Positions 34,244 through 42,562 of a stretch of DNA of 64,000 nt are shown in pieces. Source of the stretch: Micromonospora sediminimaris. GTDB lineage: Bacteria; Actinomycetota; Actinomycetes; Mycobacteriales; Micromonosporaceae. The DNA lies in contig FOLJ01000016.1 of NCBI GenBank assembly GCA_900112325.1, positions 124,001-188,000 of the forward strand, in the 5' to 3' direction. How positions within the stretch are numbered: the stretch's first letter is position 1; each line of letters opens with the position of its first letter. Position numbers and translations under genes: made by a program. The notes under the pieces were generated by a model, which was not told where the DNA came from, did not search any database, and was given only the letters and a program-made list of their open reading frames with translations.

Positions 34244-34597
34244 ATGAAGCAGTACCTGCTGTCCGTGCACTTCGTCGAGGGCGCGCCGGAGCCGTCCGAC
34301 GAGGAGATGCAGACCATGTTCAGGGAGACCGGCCGGGTCAACGACGAGATGCAGGCCGCCGGCGCCTGGGTCTTCGGCGGAGGGCTCCGGTCGCCCGACA
34401 GCGCCACCGTCGTGCGGATCGAGAACGGCGCCACCACCATGAGCGACGGGCCGTTCGCCGAGACGAAGGAACACATCGCCGGCTTCTGGGTCATCAAGTG
34501 CGCCGACCTGGACGAGGCGCTCGCCTGGGCCGAGAAGTGCGCCGCGGCCTGCGGCCCGGTCGAGGTGCGCCCCTTCGACGACCTGTCCCGGGCCTGA
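34244..34597 (+). CDS. YCII-related DGPF-domain protein
   Basis: A 117-residue protein with the DGPFAETKEHIAGFWVI motif (about 67-83) that defines DGPF/YCII proteins. These are almost always encoded next to ECF42 sigma factors; their biochemical role is unknown. GGAGG is at 34233-34237, seven bases from ATG 34244. Confidence 0.88.
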   Translation: MKQYLLSVHFVEGAPEPSDEEMQTMFRETGRVNDEMQAAGAWVFGGGLRSPDSATVVRIENGATTMSDGPFAETKEHIAGFWVIKCADLDEALAWAEKCAAACGPVEVRPFDDLSRA

Positions 34598-34617
34598 ACC
34601 GGAGCCGGTCACCCGAC

Positions 34618-35817
34618 ATGGACCTGGCGAACGTCTACCGCGCGGAGTACGGCCGCTGCGTCGCCACCCTGGCCCGCCTCCTCGGCGACATCCACCTCGC
34701 CGAGGAGGCGGTGCAGGACGCCTTCACCACGGCGCTGCAGAAGTGGCAGACGCTGCCGCCGAACCCCGGCGCCTGGATCGTGACCACCGCCCGGAACCGG
34801 GCCGTCGACCGGCTCCGCCGGGAGACCACCCGCGAGGCCCGGCACGCCGAAGCCCTGCTACTGCACCAACCGGACGAGCCCCAGGAGGTGGGACCGGTGC
34901 GGGACGACCAACTCCGACTCATTTTCACCTGCTGCCACCCGGCGCTCGCCCCCGACGCGCGTACCGCCCTCACGCTCCGGCTCCTCGGTGGCCTCGACGT
35001 GCCGGAGATCGCCCGGGCCTACCTGATCCAGGAGGCCACCGTCGCCCAGCGGATCGTGCGCGCCAAGAAGAAGATCCGCGACGCCGGCATCCCGTACCGG
35101 GTGCCCGCCGAACACGAACTGCCGGATCGGCTACCGCCCGTGCTCACCGTGCTCTACCTGATGTTCAACGAGGGCTACACGTCCACCGCGGGGCCGCTGA
35201 TCAGGACGGACCTGTGCACCGAGGCGATCCGGCTCGCCCGCGAACTCGCCGCGTTGATGCCCGACGAACCCGAGGTGCTCGGCCTGCTCGCCCTGCTGCT
35301 GCTGACCGAGGCACGCCGCCCGGCCCGGCTCGGCCCGACCGGGGAACTCGTCCCGCTGGCCGATCAGGACCGGTCGTTGTGGGACCGGGATCTCATCGCC
35401 GAAGGCCACGACCTGGTCCGCCGCTGCCTGCGGCGCAACCGGCCCGGGCCGTACCAGATCCAGGCCGCGATCAGCGCGGTGCACACCGACGGCGCCGCCA
35501 CCGACTGGCCACAGGTCCTGGCACTGTACGACCAACTGCTCGCGCTGGCACCGACGCCGATCGTCGCGCTCAACCGGGCGGTCGCGGTGGCGGAGGTACA
35601 CGGCCCGGCGGTGGCCCTCGCCGCGTTGGCGGACATCGACCTACCCGGCTACCACCGGCTGCCCGCCACCCGCGCCGAACTGCTGGCCCGGCTCGGCCGC
35701 GACACGGAGGCCCGGGCCGCCTACCACGAGGCCATGGCACTGGCCACCAACGAGACCGAACGCGCCTTCCTGCAACGTCGGCACACCGAACTCACCCGGA
35801 CGAGGAGAACCTCATGA
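34618..35817 (+). CDS. ECF sigma factor, ECF42 group, with C-terminal extension
   Basis: A 399-residue protein. Sigma region 2 (about 10-75) has EEAVQDAFTTALQKW and PGAWIVTTARNRAVDRLRRE; region 4 (about 110-165) has LRLLGGLDVPEIARAYLIQEATVAQRIVRAKKKI. The following 220 residues form the TPR-like extension typical of ECF42, with QIQAAISAVHTDG. The group has no anti-sigma factor; the extension and the DGPF partner are thought to control it. ATG 34618 is 20 bases after the DGPF gene stop. Confidence 0.88.
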   Translation: MDLANVYRAEYGRCVATLARLLGDIHLAEEAVQDAFTTALQKWQTLPPNPGAWIVTTARNRAVDRLRRETTREARHAEALLLHQPDEPQEVGPVRDDQLRLIFTCCHPALAPDARTALTLRLLGGLDVPEIARAYLIQEATVAQRIVRAKKKIRDAGIPYRVPAEHELPDRLPPVLTVLYLMFNEGYTSTAGPLIRTDLCTEAIRLARELAALMPDEPEVLGLLALLLLTEARRPARLGPTGELVPLADQDRSLWDRDLIAEGHDLVRRCLRRNRPGPYQIQAAISAVHTDGAATDWPQVLALYDQLLALAPTPIVALNRAVAVAEVHGPAVALAALADIDLPGYHRLPATRAELLARLGRDTEARAAYHEAMALATNETERAFLQRRHTELTRTRRTS

Positions 35818-36392
35818 CCGTCACCTACACCTTCGACGTCTTCGCCAGCCTCGACGGCTACGGCACCCACAGCGGCGACTGGGGCGGCTACTGGGGCAAG
35901 CAGGGCCCCGAGCTGCTCGCGCACCGCCTCGCCGCGTACCGCGCGGAGCAGCGCATGGTCTTCGGCGCCGACACGTACCGGGTGTTCGCGCAGCTGCTGG
36001 CCGAGAGCACCGAGGAGTCCGAGGTACGCGACGCCTGGGTCACCCGAATGCGCAACCTCCCGGCGACGGTGGTGTCGAACACCCTCGAAGCTCCCCTCGA
36101 CTGGCCGGACGCGACAATCGCGCGCGGCGACGCCGTCGACGTCGTCGCCCGGCTGAAGGAGGAGTCCGACATACCCCTGCGGTCGCACGGCAGCCTGTCG
36201 ATGAACCGGGCGCTGATGGCCGCCGGCCTGGTCGACCGCGTCCAAGTGACCGTCTTCCCGGTGATCACGGGCCAGACCGGCACGGAACCCGTCTTCCAGG
36301 GCGCGGCCGACTTCGACCTGGAACTGCTCGAAAGCCGGACCCTCGACGGCCGCGCCCAGGAACTCATCTACCGCCCCACCCTGCACGTCTGA
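35814..36392 (+). CDS. dihydrofolate-reductase-like (RibD C-terminal fold) protein
   Basis: A 192-residue protein with the RibD-C/DHFR-like layout: FASLDGY at the start, GADTYRVF near 45-52, LRSHGSLSMNRALMAAGLVDRVQV (about 122-146) and a VFPVITGQTG segment. NADPH-dependent reduction is the family theme; substrate unknown. ATG 35814 overlaps the sigma-factor stop (ATGA), so it belongs to the ECF42 unit, where such reductases are common passengers. Confidence 0.8.
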   Translation: MTVTYTFDVFASLDGYGTHSGDWGGYWGKQGPELLAHRLAAYRAEQRMVFGADTYRVFAQLLAESTEESEVRDAWVTRMRNLPATVVSNTLEAPLDWPDATIARGDAVDVVARLKEESDIPLRSHGSLSMNRALMAAGLVDRVQVTVFPVITGQTGTEPVFQGAADFDLELLESRTLDGRAQELIYRPTLHV

Positions 36393-36434
36393 CTCCGCCC
36401 GGCCCCTCGGCCACCGCCGCACGGGCACGGCTAT

Positions 36435-36453
36435 CTGTCAGGGCTCTGTCAGG
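36435..36453 (+). promoter_or_regulatory. direct repeat with 11-bp period
   Basis: CTGTCAGG occurs at 36435-36442 and again at 36446-36453. One helical turn between copies is the spacing seen in SARP activator sites. It lies 72 bases before the PrnB-like gene. No SARP gene is in the window. Confidence 0.4.
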
Positions 36454-36525
36454 TATTCGTACGGCACGACGCCTTCCTGCTCGAATCAGGGACATCGCCT
36501 GGATCCGCGTGGGGGAAGGATTCAC

Positions 36526-37626
36526 GTGCACCGCAGCGCAAATGTGGATGTGATCTCCGAGGAGCACAACGAGCAGGTCAGAAGGCTCGACCCGTTGCGG
36601 TTGGACAGCGAGCTTCGGATGTTGCCCAGGTTGAACAGGGCCGCCGATGTCGCCGCGTTGGCACGGGTGCTCGGCGCTGCGCTTCCCCCGGCGGAGAGCA
36701 TCGCGGCCTTCACCACCGCGGAGTGTCTCGCCGCCATGCGTGATCTCGGCATGTATCTCGGCAGCCTGCAACGGCACGGGGTGTCCGCCTTCGACGCCGT
36801 GCCGGGCGCGACCAGGTCATTCCAGCTGCTGGGCCAGCGTACCGGGATGATTCCGCGGGACACGGTGTACCACTACACGTCGTGGAATCCGACGGGTGAG
36901 CGGGAACGGCTCTACACGGGGCACCCGATGGAGCGCAGCCTGATCAACGCGGTACGCACCTGCGTGCCGAACCTCGCCCACGCGGTCGACGTCGGACGCT
37001 CGCTGATGCAGGAGGACCCGGCCGCGCCCGTCCACGCGGAGCGGATCGCGTCGCTCGCCGCGCACATCGCGGTGGCGGACACGGTCATGAGCGGTATCCA
37101 GGCGAGCGTCACCCCCGAGTTCTTCGCGCGGGTGCTCAGACCGTTCTACGAGGACGTCCGCGTCGCCGGCCACACCTACATGGGACCGGCGGCGGCCCAC
37201 ATTCCGATCTTTCTCATCGACCTGCTCCTGTGGGCCTCGGACCGAGGAAGTCCGGGATATCTGCAGTTCTGCCGTGAGGTGTCAGCGCAGACCCTGCCGC
37301 AGTGGCGGGAGCGGTACGCGGAGTGGGCGAACACGCCATCCATCACATCCCGCGTCGTCGCGGCCCTCGGAACCTCCGGCGCACGGTCCCCGGACGAGAT
37401 CGTCGAGGCCAGTGCGAGGAGCCTGCGGCGAGCCCTGCAGACCCTCACGTCGTTCCGCGGAAAGCATCTGGTGATGGCGCGACGCGCCTATCAGGAGGAA
37501 CTCCGACTGTATGAACTGGGCAGTGGCGGCGGGAGTGTGGGGCTCCTTGAGGAGATCCTCGCCCTGACAAGACAGAACCGCGCCCTGCTCAACGCCACCG
37601 CTGCGCAGCGGGTCCAACTGCCGTGA
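36526..37626 (+). CDS. PrnB-like heme enzyme (DUF1864, IDO/TDO superfamily)
   Basis: A 366-residue homologue of PrnB, the pyrrolnitrin enzyme that rearranges 7-chlorotryptophan to an aminophenylpyrrole. Matching blocks from memory of PrnB: LPRLNRAADV, AAMRDLGMYLGSLQRHG, WNPT with YTG after it, RPFYEDVRVAGHTYMGP, and FRGKHLVMARRAY, whose His aligns with the heme-axial His. The length equals PrnB (about 361). A tryptophan-like substrate and oxidative ring rearrangement are therefore likely. No halogenase lies in the window. GTG 36526 has GGAAGGA at 36514-36520. Overlaps the next gene's alternative start. Confidence 0.85.
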   Translation: MHRSANVDVISEEHNEQVRRLDPLRLDSELRMLPRLNRAADVAALARVLGAALPPAESIAAFTTAECLAAMRDLGMYLGSLQRHGVSAFDAVPGATRSFQLLGQRTGMIPRDTVYHYTSWNPTGERERLYTGHPMERSLINAVRTCVPNLAHAVDVGRSLMQEDPAAPVHAERIASLAAHIAVADTVMSGIQASVTPEFFARVLRPFYEDVRVAGHTYMGPAAAHIPIFLIDLLLWASDRGSPGYLQFCREVSAQTLPQWRERYAEWANTPSITSRVVAALGTSGARSPDEIVEASARSLRRALQTLTSFRGKHLVMARRAYQEELRLYELGSGGGSVGLLEEILALTRQNRALLNATAAQRVQLP

Positions 37627-37652
37627 CGTACCCGGAAGGTAGGACGCTGACG

Positions 37653-39788
37653 ATGGAGATCACGATAGTGGGGGCCGGGGTCGCGGGGCTGGCCACCGCG
37701 CTCAGCCTGCACGCGGCGGGCTTCGACCGGGTCACGGTCTTCGAGGCGGAGCCGGATCTGCGTCCACACGGGCTCGGGCTCAACATTCTGCCCAACGCCG
37801 TGCGGGAACTCGCCGAACTCGGGCTGCTCGACGAGTTGCAGCAGCACGCGGTCCGCACCCGGGAACTGGCGATGTACAACACCCGTGGGGATCTCGTGTG
37901 GCGCGAGGATCGCGGCACTCAGGCGGGTTACCGATGGCCGCAGCTTTCGATCTCCCGTGCCCGGCTCGTGACGGTTCTGGCCGACGCGGTACGACGGCGC
38001 CTGGGTGACAGGGCCATCGTCGCCGACGCACGGCTCGTCGGCCTGCACAGCGAGCCAGGTCGGACGTACGGGACCTTCATGGACCGGGACGGCACCACGC
38101 GTACGGTCGACACCGGGCTTCTCATCGGCGCGGACGGCATTCACTCCGCTGTCCGGGCGACGTTCTACCCGGCCGAGGGACCGCCCCCGGCCAACGGCAT
38201 GACGATGTACCGAGGGACCGCCTGGGGCCGCCACTTCCTGACGGGCAGCACGATGGCGGTGCTCGGTGACGACCGGCGGCGACTCGTGCTGTATCCCGTC
38301 GACAGGGACAACGCCACGAACAAGTCTCTGATCAACTGGGTCGCCGCCTTCCCTGACGACGAGGCCGACCCGTTGCCGCACGATCGCACGGACGCCGCCG
38401 ACCGGCGCGCGGCCGTACTTCGCCAGTTCGGCAGCTGGGCGCCGCCGGGAGTGGACCTACCCCGCCTGCTCGACGACACGGCGGACGTCCAGCGGTACCC
38501 GATGATCGACAGAGACCCGATCCCGCGCTGGAGCTTCAACGACGTGACGCTTGTGGGCGACGCCGCCCACGCCATGTATCCGGCCGGGTCCAACGGGGCC
38601 ACCCAGGCCATCGTCGACGCCCGGGTGTTGTCGTGGCACCTGGCGACTCACGCCGATCTGGGCAGCGCCCTGCGCGCCTACGAGGACGAACGCCGCCCGC
38701 AGATGACCGAGTTGCAGCACGCGAACCGCTCCCTGGGGCCCGAGAAGGTGATCACGCTCGCCCACCAGCGGGCACCGCACGGGTTCACGGATGTGCGGGA
38801 GGTCTTCAGCGAGACAGAACTCGCGGAAATCTCCCGCAGCTATGCCCGGACCGGCAGGTTCGACCAGGACTGGGTCAACTCCCGACCGTCGCTGGGCGTA
38901 GCTCGGCAGCCCGGCAAGAGCGCGGGTACCAGCACGGCGGCGGCGGACCTCGCCGGGCGCAACGACGAGTCCAGGGCGGTGAAGGAGACCGGCTTCATCA
39001 CCGCCGTCATCAGAGCCATTGAGCACGACCGCCCCGACGCCTACCTGGTGGACCGGTACGCCAAGCTGTTGAGCACCCCGGTGTCCCGGAAGATGACGGA
39101 GGCGGCGCTGGCCGCCGGCGGCACCGTCGGGTCCGTGATCGTCCGAGCCCGGTTCGGTGACATCGCGCTTCAAGCGGCGGCCGACGCTGGCATAACCCAG
39201 GTGGTCTGTCTGGCGGCCGGCAGTGACACCCGGGCATGGCGACTGGATCTTCCCTCGCGTACCCGGTTCTTCGAGGTCGACCTGCCGGGCCAGTTGGAGG
39301 CCAAGGAGCGGATGTTGGAGCCGGTCCGGGACCGGCTCCTCTGCCGTCGGACCTCCCTCGGCGCGGATCTTCGGCATGACACGTGGCCGCAGCAGTTGCG
39401 GGCAACCGGCTACGAACCAGACGAACCGACGGTCTGGATCATCGAGGGGCTGCTTCCCTACCTTGAGATCGAGGATTTCACCCGGCTGATCGGGACCGTG
39501 CGGAAGATGTCGACGCGCGGTTCGGTACTGCTTGTCGACGCGCCGCACACCGACTACTACACCGATCCGGCCAACGAGACGTTTCTGGCCTTCATGACGT
39601 CACGGGGATCCGCCTTCCAACTCGGCTTCGACGACCTCGGCGACTTCCTGCGCCACCAGGGCTGGACGGCGGAGGCATACACGCTGCGGCAGCTCTACGC
39701 GGGCGAGTGCTCGTGGCTGCCCGCGCCGCCCGAGCGCCTCTGCCCGCCCCGTGACCATCACTGGGTTGCTCGCGCCCAGCTCGACTGA
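37653..39788 (+). CDS. FAD monooxygenase fused to SAM methyltransferase
   Basis: A 711-residue two-domain protein. Residues 1-400 form a group A flavin monooxygenase (GAGVAG at the N terminus, FAD-binding GDAAHAMYPAGSNGATQAI near 300-320), PhzS- or salicylate-hydroxylase-like. Residues about 430-711 form a leucine-carboxyl-methyltransferase-like SAM enzyme (LVDRYAKLL, VVCLAAGSDTRAWRLD, EVDLPGQLEAKERML, IIEGLLPYL). Hydroxylation followed by methylation on one chain is implied. ATG 37653 has AGGA eight bases upstream; a GTG at 37623 overlaps the previous stop but lacks a site. Its partner is the PrnB-like enzyme. Confidence 0.85.
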   Translation: MEITIVGAGVAGLATALSLHAAGFDRVTVFEAEPDLRPHGLGLNILPNAVRELAELGLLDELQQHAVRTRELAMYNTRGDLVWREDRGTQAGYRWPQLSISRARLVTVLADAVRRRLGDRAIVADARLVGLHSEPGRTYGTFMDRDGTTRTVDTGLLIGADGIHSAVRATFYPAEGPPPANGMTMYRGTAWGRHFLTGSTMAVLGDDRRRLVLYPVDRDNATNKSLINWVAAFPDDEADPLPHDRTDAADRRAAVLRQFGSWAPPGVDLPRLLDDTADVQRYPMIDRDPIPRWSFNDVTLVGDAAHAMYPAGSNGATQAIVDARVLSWHLATHADLGSALRAYEDERRPQMTELQHANRSLGPEKVITLAHQRAPHGFTDVREVFSETELAEISRSYARTGRFDQDWVNSRPSLGVARQPGKSAGTSTAAADLAGRNDESRAVKETGFITAVIRAIEHDRPDAYLVDRYAKLLSTPVSRKMTEAALAAGGTVGSVIVRARFGDIALQAAADAGITQVVCLAAGSDTRAWRLDLPSRTRFFEVDLPGQLEAKERMLEPVRDRLLCRRTSLGADLRHDTWPQQLRATGYEPDEPTVWIIEGLLPYLEIEDFTRLIGTVRKMSTRGSVLLVDAPHTDYYTDPANETFLAFMTSRGSAFQLGFDDLGDFLRHQGWTAEAYTLRQLYAGECSWLPAPPERLCPPRDHHWVARAQLD

Positions 39789-39809
39789 GCAGCCTCACCC
39801 CGACCGACC

Positions 39810-41072
39810 TCAACGCCCAACCGATGACGGCACTCCCCTGGCCGCACCGAGCACGACCGCGGCCTCGCGGAACGGTGCGGTCGGCAGTTCCGCGATGCCG
39901 CCACCGATCTGGCCGACGCCGGGCCGTCGGTGCACGATGCCGGTGCTTACCGACGGACCAAAGCCGGCACGCGCCACCCGATGCACATCGATGCCGGTGG
40001 CGACGCCCCGGAAATCGTCGCCGGCCAGCCTGAACCGGTCCCCCGGCGCGGCGGTGATCTCGCGCATCCGGGCGGTGTGCCGCGCGACACTCGCCGCCGA
40101 CCAACCAAGCTGCGCGGCGACCACGGGGCTGGCGGCAAGCGCCACGGCGCCGAGACCCACGACCTCCATGACGAAGGAGTCACCCGCGATCGGGTGGGCG
40201 TCTGCCGGGCGGTACCCGTCGAAGAGCACGACCTCGCCCACCGGCGCCTCGGTGACGAACCACCGGTCGCCGGTACCGCTGACCCGGACGCCGAACTCGT
40301 TCCCGTTGGAGGCCAGCGCGGTCACGATCGGACTGCGGTCATGGCCGTGTGCGGTGTCGGCGAGCAGGCGAGCCGCGGGTGTGGCGAACGCCCCGAACAG
40401 GTGCAGGTTGGCGCGGCACCACCGGGCCACGCGGGACACGTCCGGGCCGGACAGCTGGCGACCCAGCAGGGTGGCGAAGACCTGGGTCAGTAGCAGGGAG
40501 CTACCCGCTACGGTGCGGGCATGGCACTCGTCGCCACGGCGCAGGGACTCGGCCATGATGCGGGTCACGTTGATCGGTGTCAGCCGGGCGACCTGGTCGA
40601 GCACTGGTACGACGACCTGGCCGATCCACCGGATCTGGTCGAGCACCTGCTGCTCGTGACAGCCGAAGCGCAGGCACGCGCCAGCGCCGTTCTCCAGCGG
40701 ACCGAACGCCTGCCGCCCGTCGGCGTCCGCCACGACCACGACCGGCATGGACGGCGACAGCACCCCCGTCATCGGCACCACGGCACCCACATCGACCGAC
40801 GGCAGCAGCCGCACCTCGCGGCGGTCGATCAGCCGCTCGGCGGCGGCGGGGCTGTCGGCCTCTTCTTCGAGAAGCAGTGCGCCCACGATGGCCGACCGCA
40901 TCGGTGCCGGCGCGTCGGCGATGTCCAGCGGCGGACCGGGGTGCAGGAAGGTGCGGCGATCCAGCTCGGCGCAGACGGCGCCGGCGAGGTGCGCTCCGGC
41001 CAGGTTGACCTGCACGCTCTCCCAGCCGGGGAACGGCTGCTCCGGGCCGTGGTCAGCGGGTGGGCCGGGCAT
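39810..41072 (-). CDS. DUF1116 protein (AllG/YlbE-like)
   Basis: A 420-residue DUF1116 protein. Typical blocks are GVLSPSMPVVVV, RIMAESLRRGDECHARTVAGSSLL, NGNEFGVRVSGTGDRWF and GYRPADAHPIAGDSFVMEVVGLGA. In E. coli the homologue YlbE (AllG) is one subunit of oxamate carbamoyltransferase; the other two subunits are absent here. It overlaps the lipoyl-protein gene by 20 bases and takes the place where an E2 acyltransferase gene would normally follow. ATG 41072 has AGGAGGA upstream. Function in this operon unknown. Confidence 0.8.
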   Translation of the reverse strand: MPGPPADHGPEQPFPGWESVQVNLAGAHLAGAVCAELDRRTFLHPGPPLDIADAPAPMRSAIVGALLLEEEADSPAAAERLIDRREVRLLPSVDVGAVVPMTGVLSPSMPVVVVADADGRQAFGPLENGAGACLRFGCHEQQVLDQIRWIGQVVVPVLDQVARLTPINVTRIMAESLRRGDECHARTVAGSSLLLTQVFATLLGRQLSGPDVSRVARWCRANLHLFGAFATPAARLLADTAHGHDRSPIVTALASNGNEFGVRVSGTGDRWFVTEAPVGEVVLFDGYRPADAHPIAGDSFVMEVVGLGAVALAASPVVAAQLGWSAASVARHTARMREITAAPGDRFRLAGDDFRGVATGIDVHRVARAGFGPSVSTGIVHRRPGVGQIGGGIAELPTAPFREAAVVLGAARGVPSSVGR

Positions 41073-41565
41073 GGCCGTCCTCCTGCGAAACCGCGGTGAC
41101 CTCCGCTGCGTCGAGCGGCGGCACGACCGGACCGGCCAGCAGAGCCGCCACGTCACTGCGACGGATCAGCGCGCGGCCCAGCATGGCCAGGTCCTGTTCG
41201 TCGATGCCGTGTTCCCGCATGAGGGCCCGCGCCGGTTCCGTGATCACCAGGGCAGCGGGCACGACCCGTGGGGCTTGCGGCGTACGGTCGGCCTCCTCGC
41301 GGTCCGGGCCGGCAACCGGCGGCGGCGCCTGCGACGGCGGCGTCAGTACCGCCACGACCTGACCCGGCCGGCAGTCGGCGCCGGCCGGCAGTCGGCGGCT
41401 CAGCACCCCGGTGTGCTCGGACACCAGGTCCTCCAGGGCCTTCGACGTCTCGACCGTCGCCACCGTCGCGCCGCTCTGCACCGTCGCGCCGTCGTCGACC
41501 AACCATTCGACCAGCACGTACGAGGCATCGTTGGTGTTGAGCCGGGGGATTCGGATGTCAGCCAT
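41053..41565 (-). CDS. lipoyl domain plus peripheral-subunit-binding domain, no acyltransferase
   Basis: A 170-residue truncated E2-like protein. The lipoyl domain spans 1-75 with ETSKA (lipoylated K42). A proline-rich linker follows, then a peripheral-subunit-binding domain (about 107-145: ITEPARALMREHGIDEQDLAMLGRALIRRSDV). The 230-residue catalytic acyltransferase domain of ordinary E2 proteins is missing, and the gene ends cleanly rather than being broken. It should accept the acyl or hydroxyalkyl unit made by the adjacent E1 pair and hand it to an unknown acceptor. Overlaps E1beta by eight bases. Confidence 0.85.
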   Translation of the reverse strand: MADIRIPRLNTNDASYVLVEWLVDDGATVQSGATVATVETSKALEDLVSEHTGVLSRRLPAGADCRPGQVVAVLTPPSQAPPPVAGPDREEADRTPQAPRVVPAALVITEPARALMREHGIDEQDLAMLGRALIRRSDVAALLAGPVVPPLDAAEVTAVSQEDGHARPTR

Positions 41566-42562
41566 TGACCAGCTCCTTGACGGCGTGCCGGATCGTGCCG
41601 CTCTGCACCAGCACCTGTCGTTCCAGGTGGGCTGCGGCGGGAATGATGCTGTCGAGCGAGTGGATCAGGCGGATCGGTGCGGCCAGGGTGCCCCACAGGG
41701 ATGGATGCAGAGCCGCTGCGACCTCGGCGCCCCACGTGCCGCCGGCGGTGCTCTCCTCGATCACCGCCACCCGCCGCGCCGGCCCCGTCAAGCTCAGCAG
41801 GGGCGCCCGGTCCACCGGGTAGAGCCGGGACACGACAAGCAGCTCGGCCACGATCTCGTCGTGCAGAAGCAGCTCACGCAGCGCCTCGACGGCGCGGTGC
41901 ACCAGCGCGCCGGAGGTGATGAGCACGCAGTCCGGCGGTACCGGGTCGTGCAGGCGGATCCGGGCCACGCCGTCGGTGAGCTCGTAGCCGAAGAGGTCGT
42001 CCACCATGCCGCCGGTGAACATGCGTTCGCCGTAGAGGACCTTGCCCTCGAACAGCACGGCGGGCACCCCGTCATCGAGCATCCGGGTGAGCAGCGTGTG
42101 GTTGTCGTGCAACGGCGACACCTCGTAGAGCGCCAGCCCGGGTACGCCGACGAGATGTTTCTGCGGGGTCTGGCTGTGGGTCGGCCCGTACCCGCGATTC
42201 CCACCGGTCGGGCAACGCACCACCAGGCGCAGGGGCAGGCGACGGCCGTACATGGCGGTCGACTTGCTGGCGAAGTTGACCAACTGGTCGAAGGCGAGCG
42301 TGACGAAGTCGGCGAACATGATCTCCGCGATGGCGGTGTCGCCGGCCAGGGCCAGCCCGCTGGCGACACCCACCAGAGCACCCTCGCTGATCGGTGTGTT
42401 GCGGACCCGGTGGGGATACCGGGTGGAGAGCCCCCGGGTGACTTTGAAGGCGCCACCGTACGGATCGCAGACGTCCTCGCCGAGCAGCATGGCCCGCTCG
42501 TCCTCGGCGAACAGCCGGTGCAACGCGGTATTGAGATCGCCGGCCACCCGGGGGGCGGTCAC
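41558..42562 (-). CDS. 2-oxoacid dehydrogenase E1 beta subunit, copy 1
   Basis: A 334-residue transketolase-like beta subunit with LGEDVCDPYGGAFKVT (about 31-46), PISEGALVGVASGLAL (catalytic Glu) and FADFVTLAFDQLVNFASK, all canonical for pyruvate/acetoin-type E1beta. With E1alpha it binds ThDP and decarboxylates a 2-oxoacid onto lipoate. GTG 42562 overlaps the E1alpha stop (GTGA) with GGAG six bases upstream; a GTG at 42574 is also in frame. Confidence 0.88.
   Translation of the reverse strand: MTAPRVAGDLNTALHRLFAEDERAMLLGEDVCDPYGGAFKVTRGLSTRYPHRVRNTPISEGALVGVASGLALAGDTAIAEIMFADFVTLAFDQLVNFASKSTAMYGRRLPLRLVVRCPTGGNRGYGPTHSQTPQKHLVGVPGLALYEVSPLHDNHTLLTRMLDDGVPAVLFEGKVLYGERMFTGGMVDDLFGYELTDGVARIRLHDPVPPDCVLITSGALVHRAVEALRELLLHDEIVAELLVVSRLYPVDRAPLLSLTGPARRVAVIEESTAGGTWGAEVAAALHPSLWGTLAAPIRLIHSLDSIIPAAAHLERQVLVQSGTIRHAVKELVNG

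Noticed and set aside
36526..39788. Idea that this is a pyrrolnitrin cluster
   Set aside because: Only the PrnB-like gene matches; tryptophan halogenase, PrnC halogenase and PrnD Rieske oxygenase are absent from the window.
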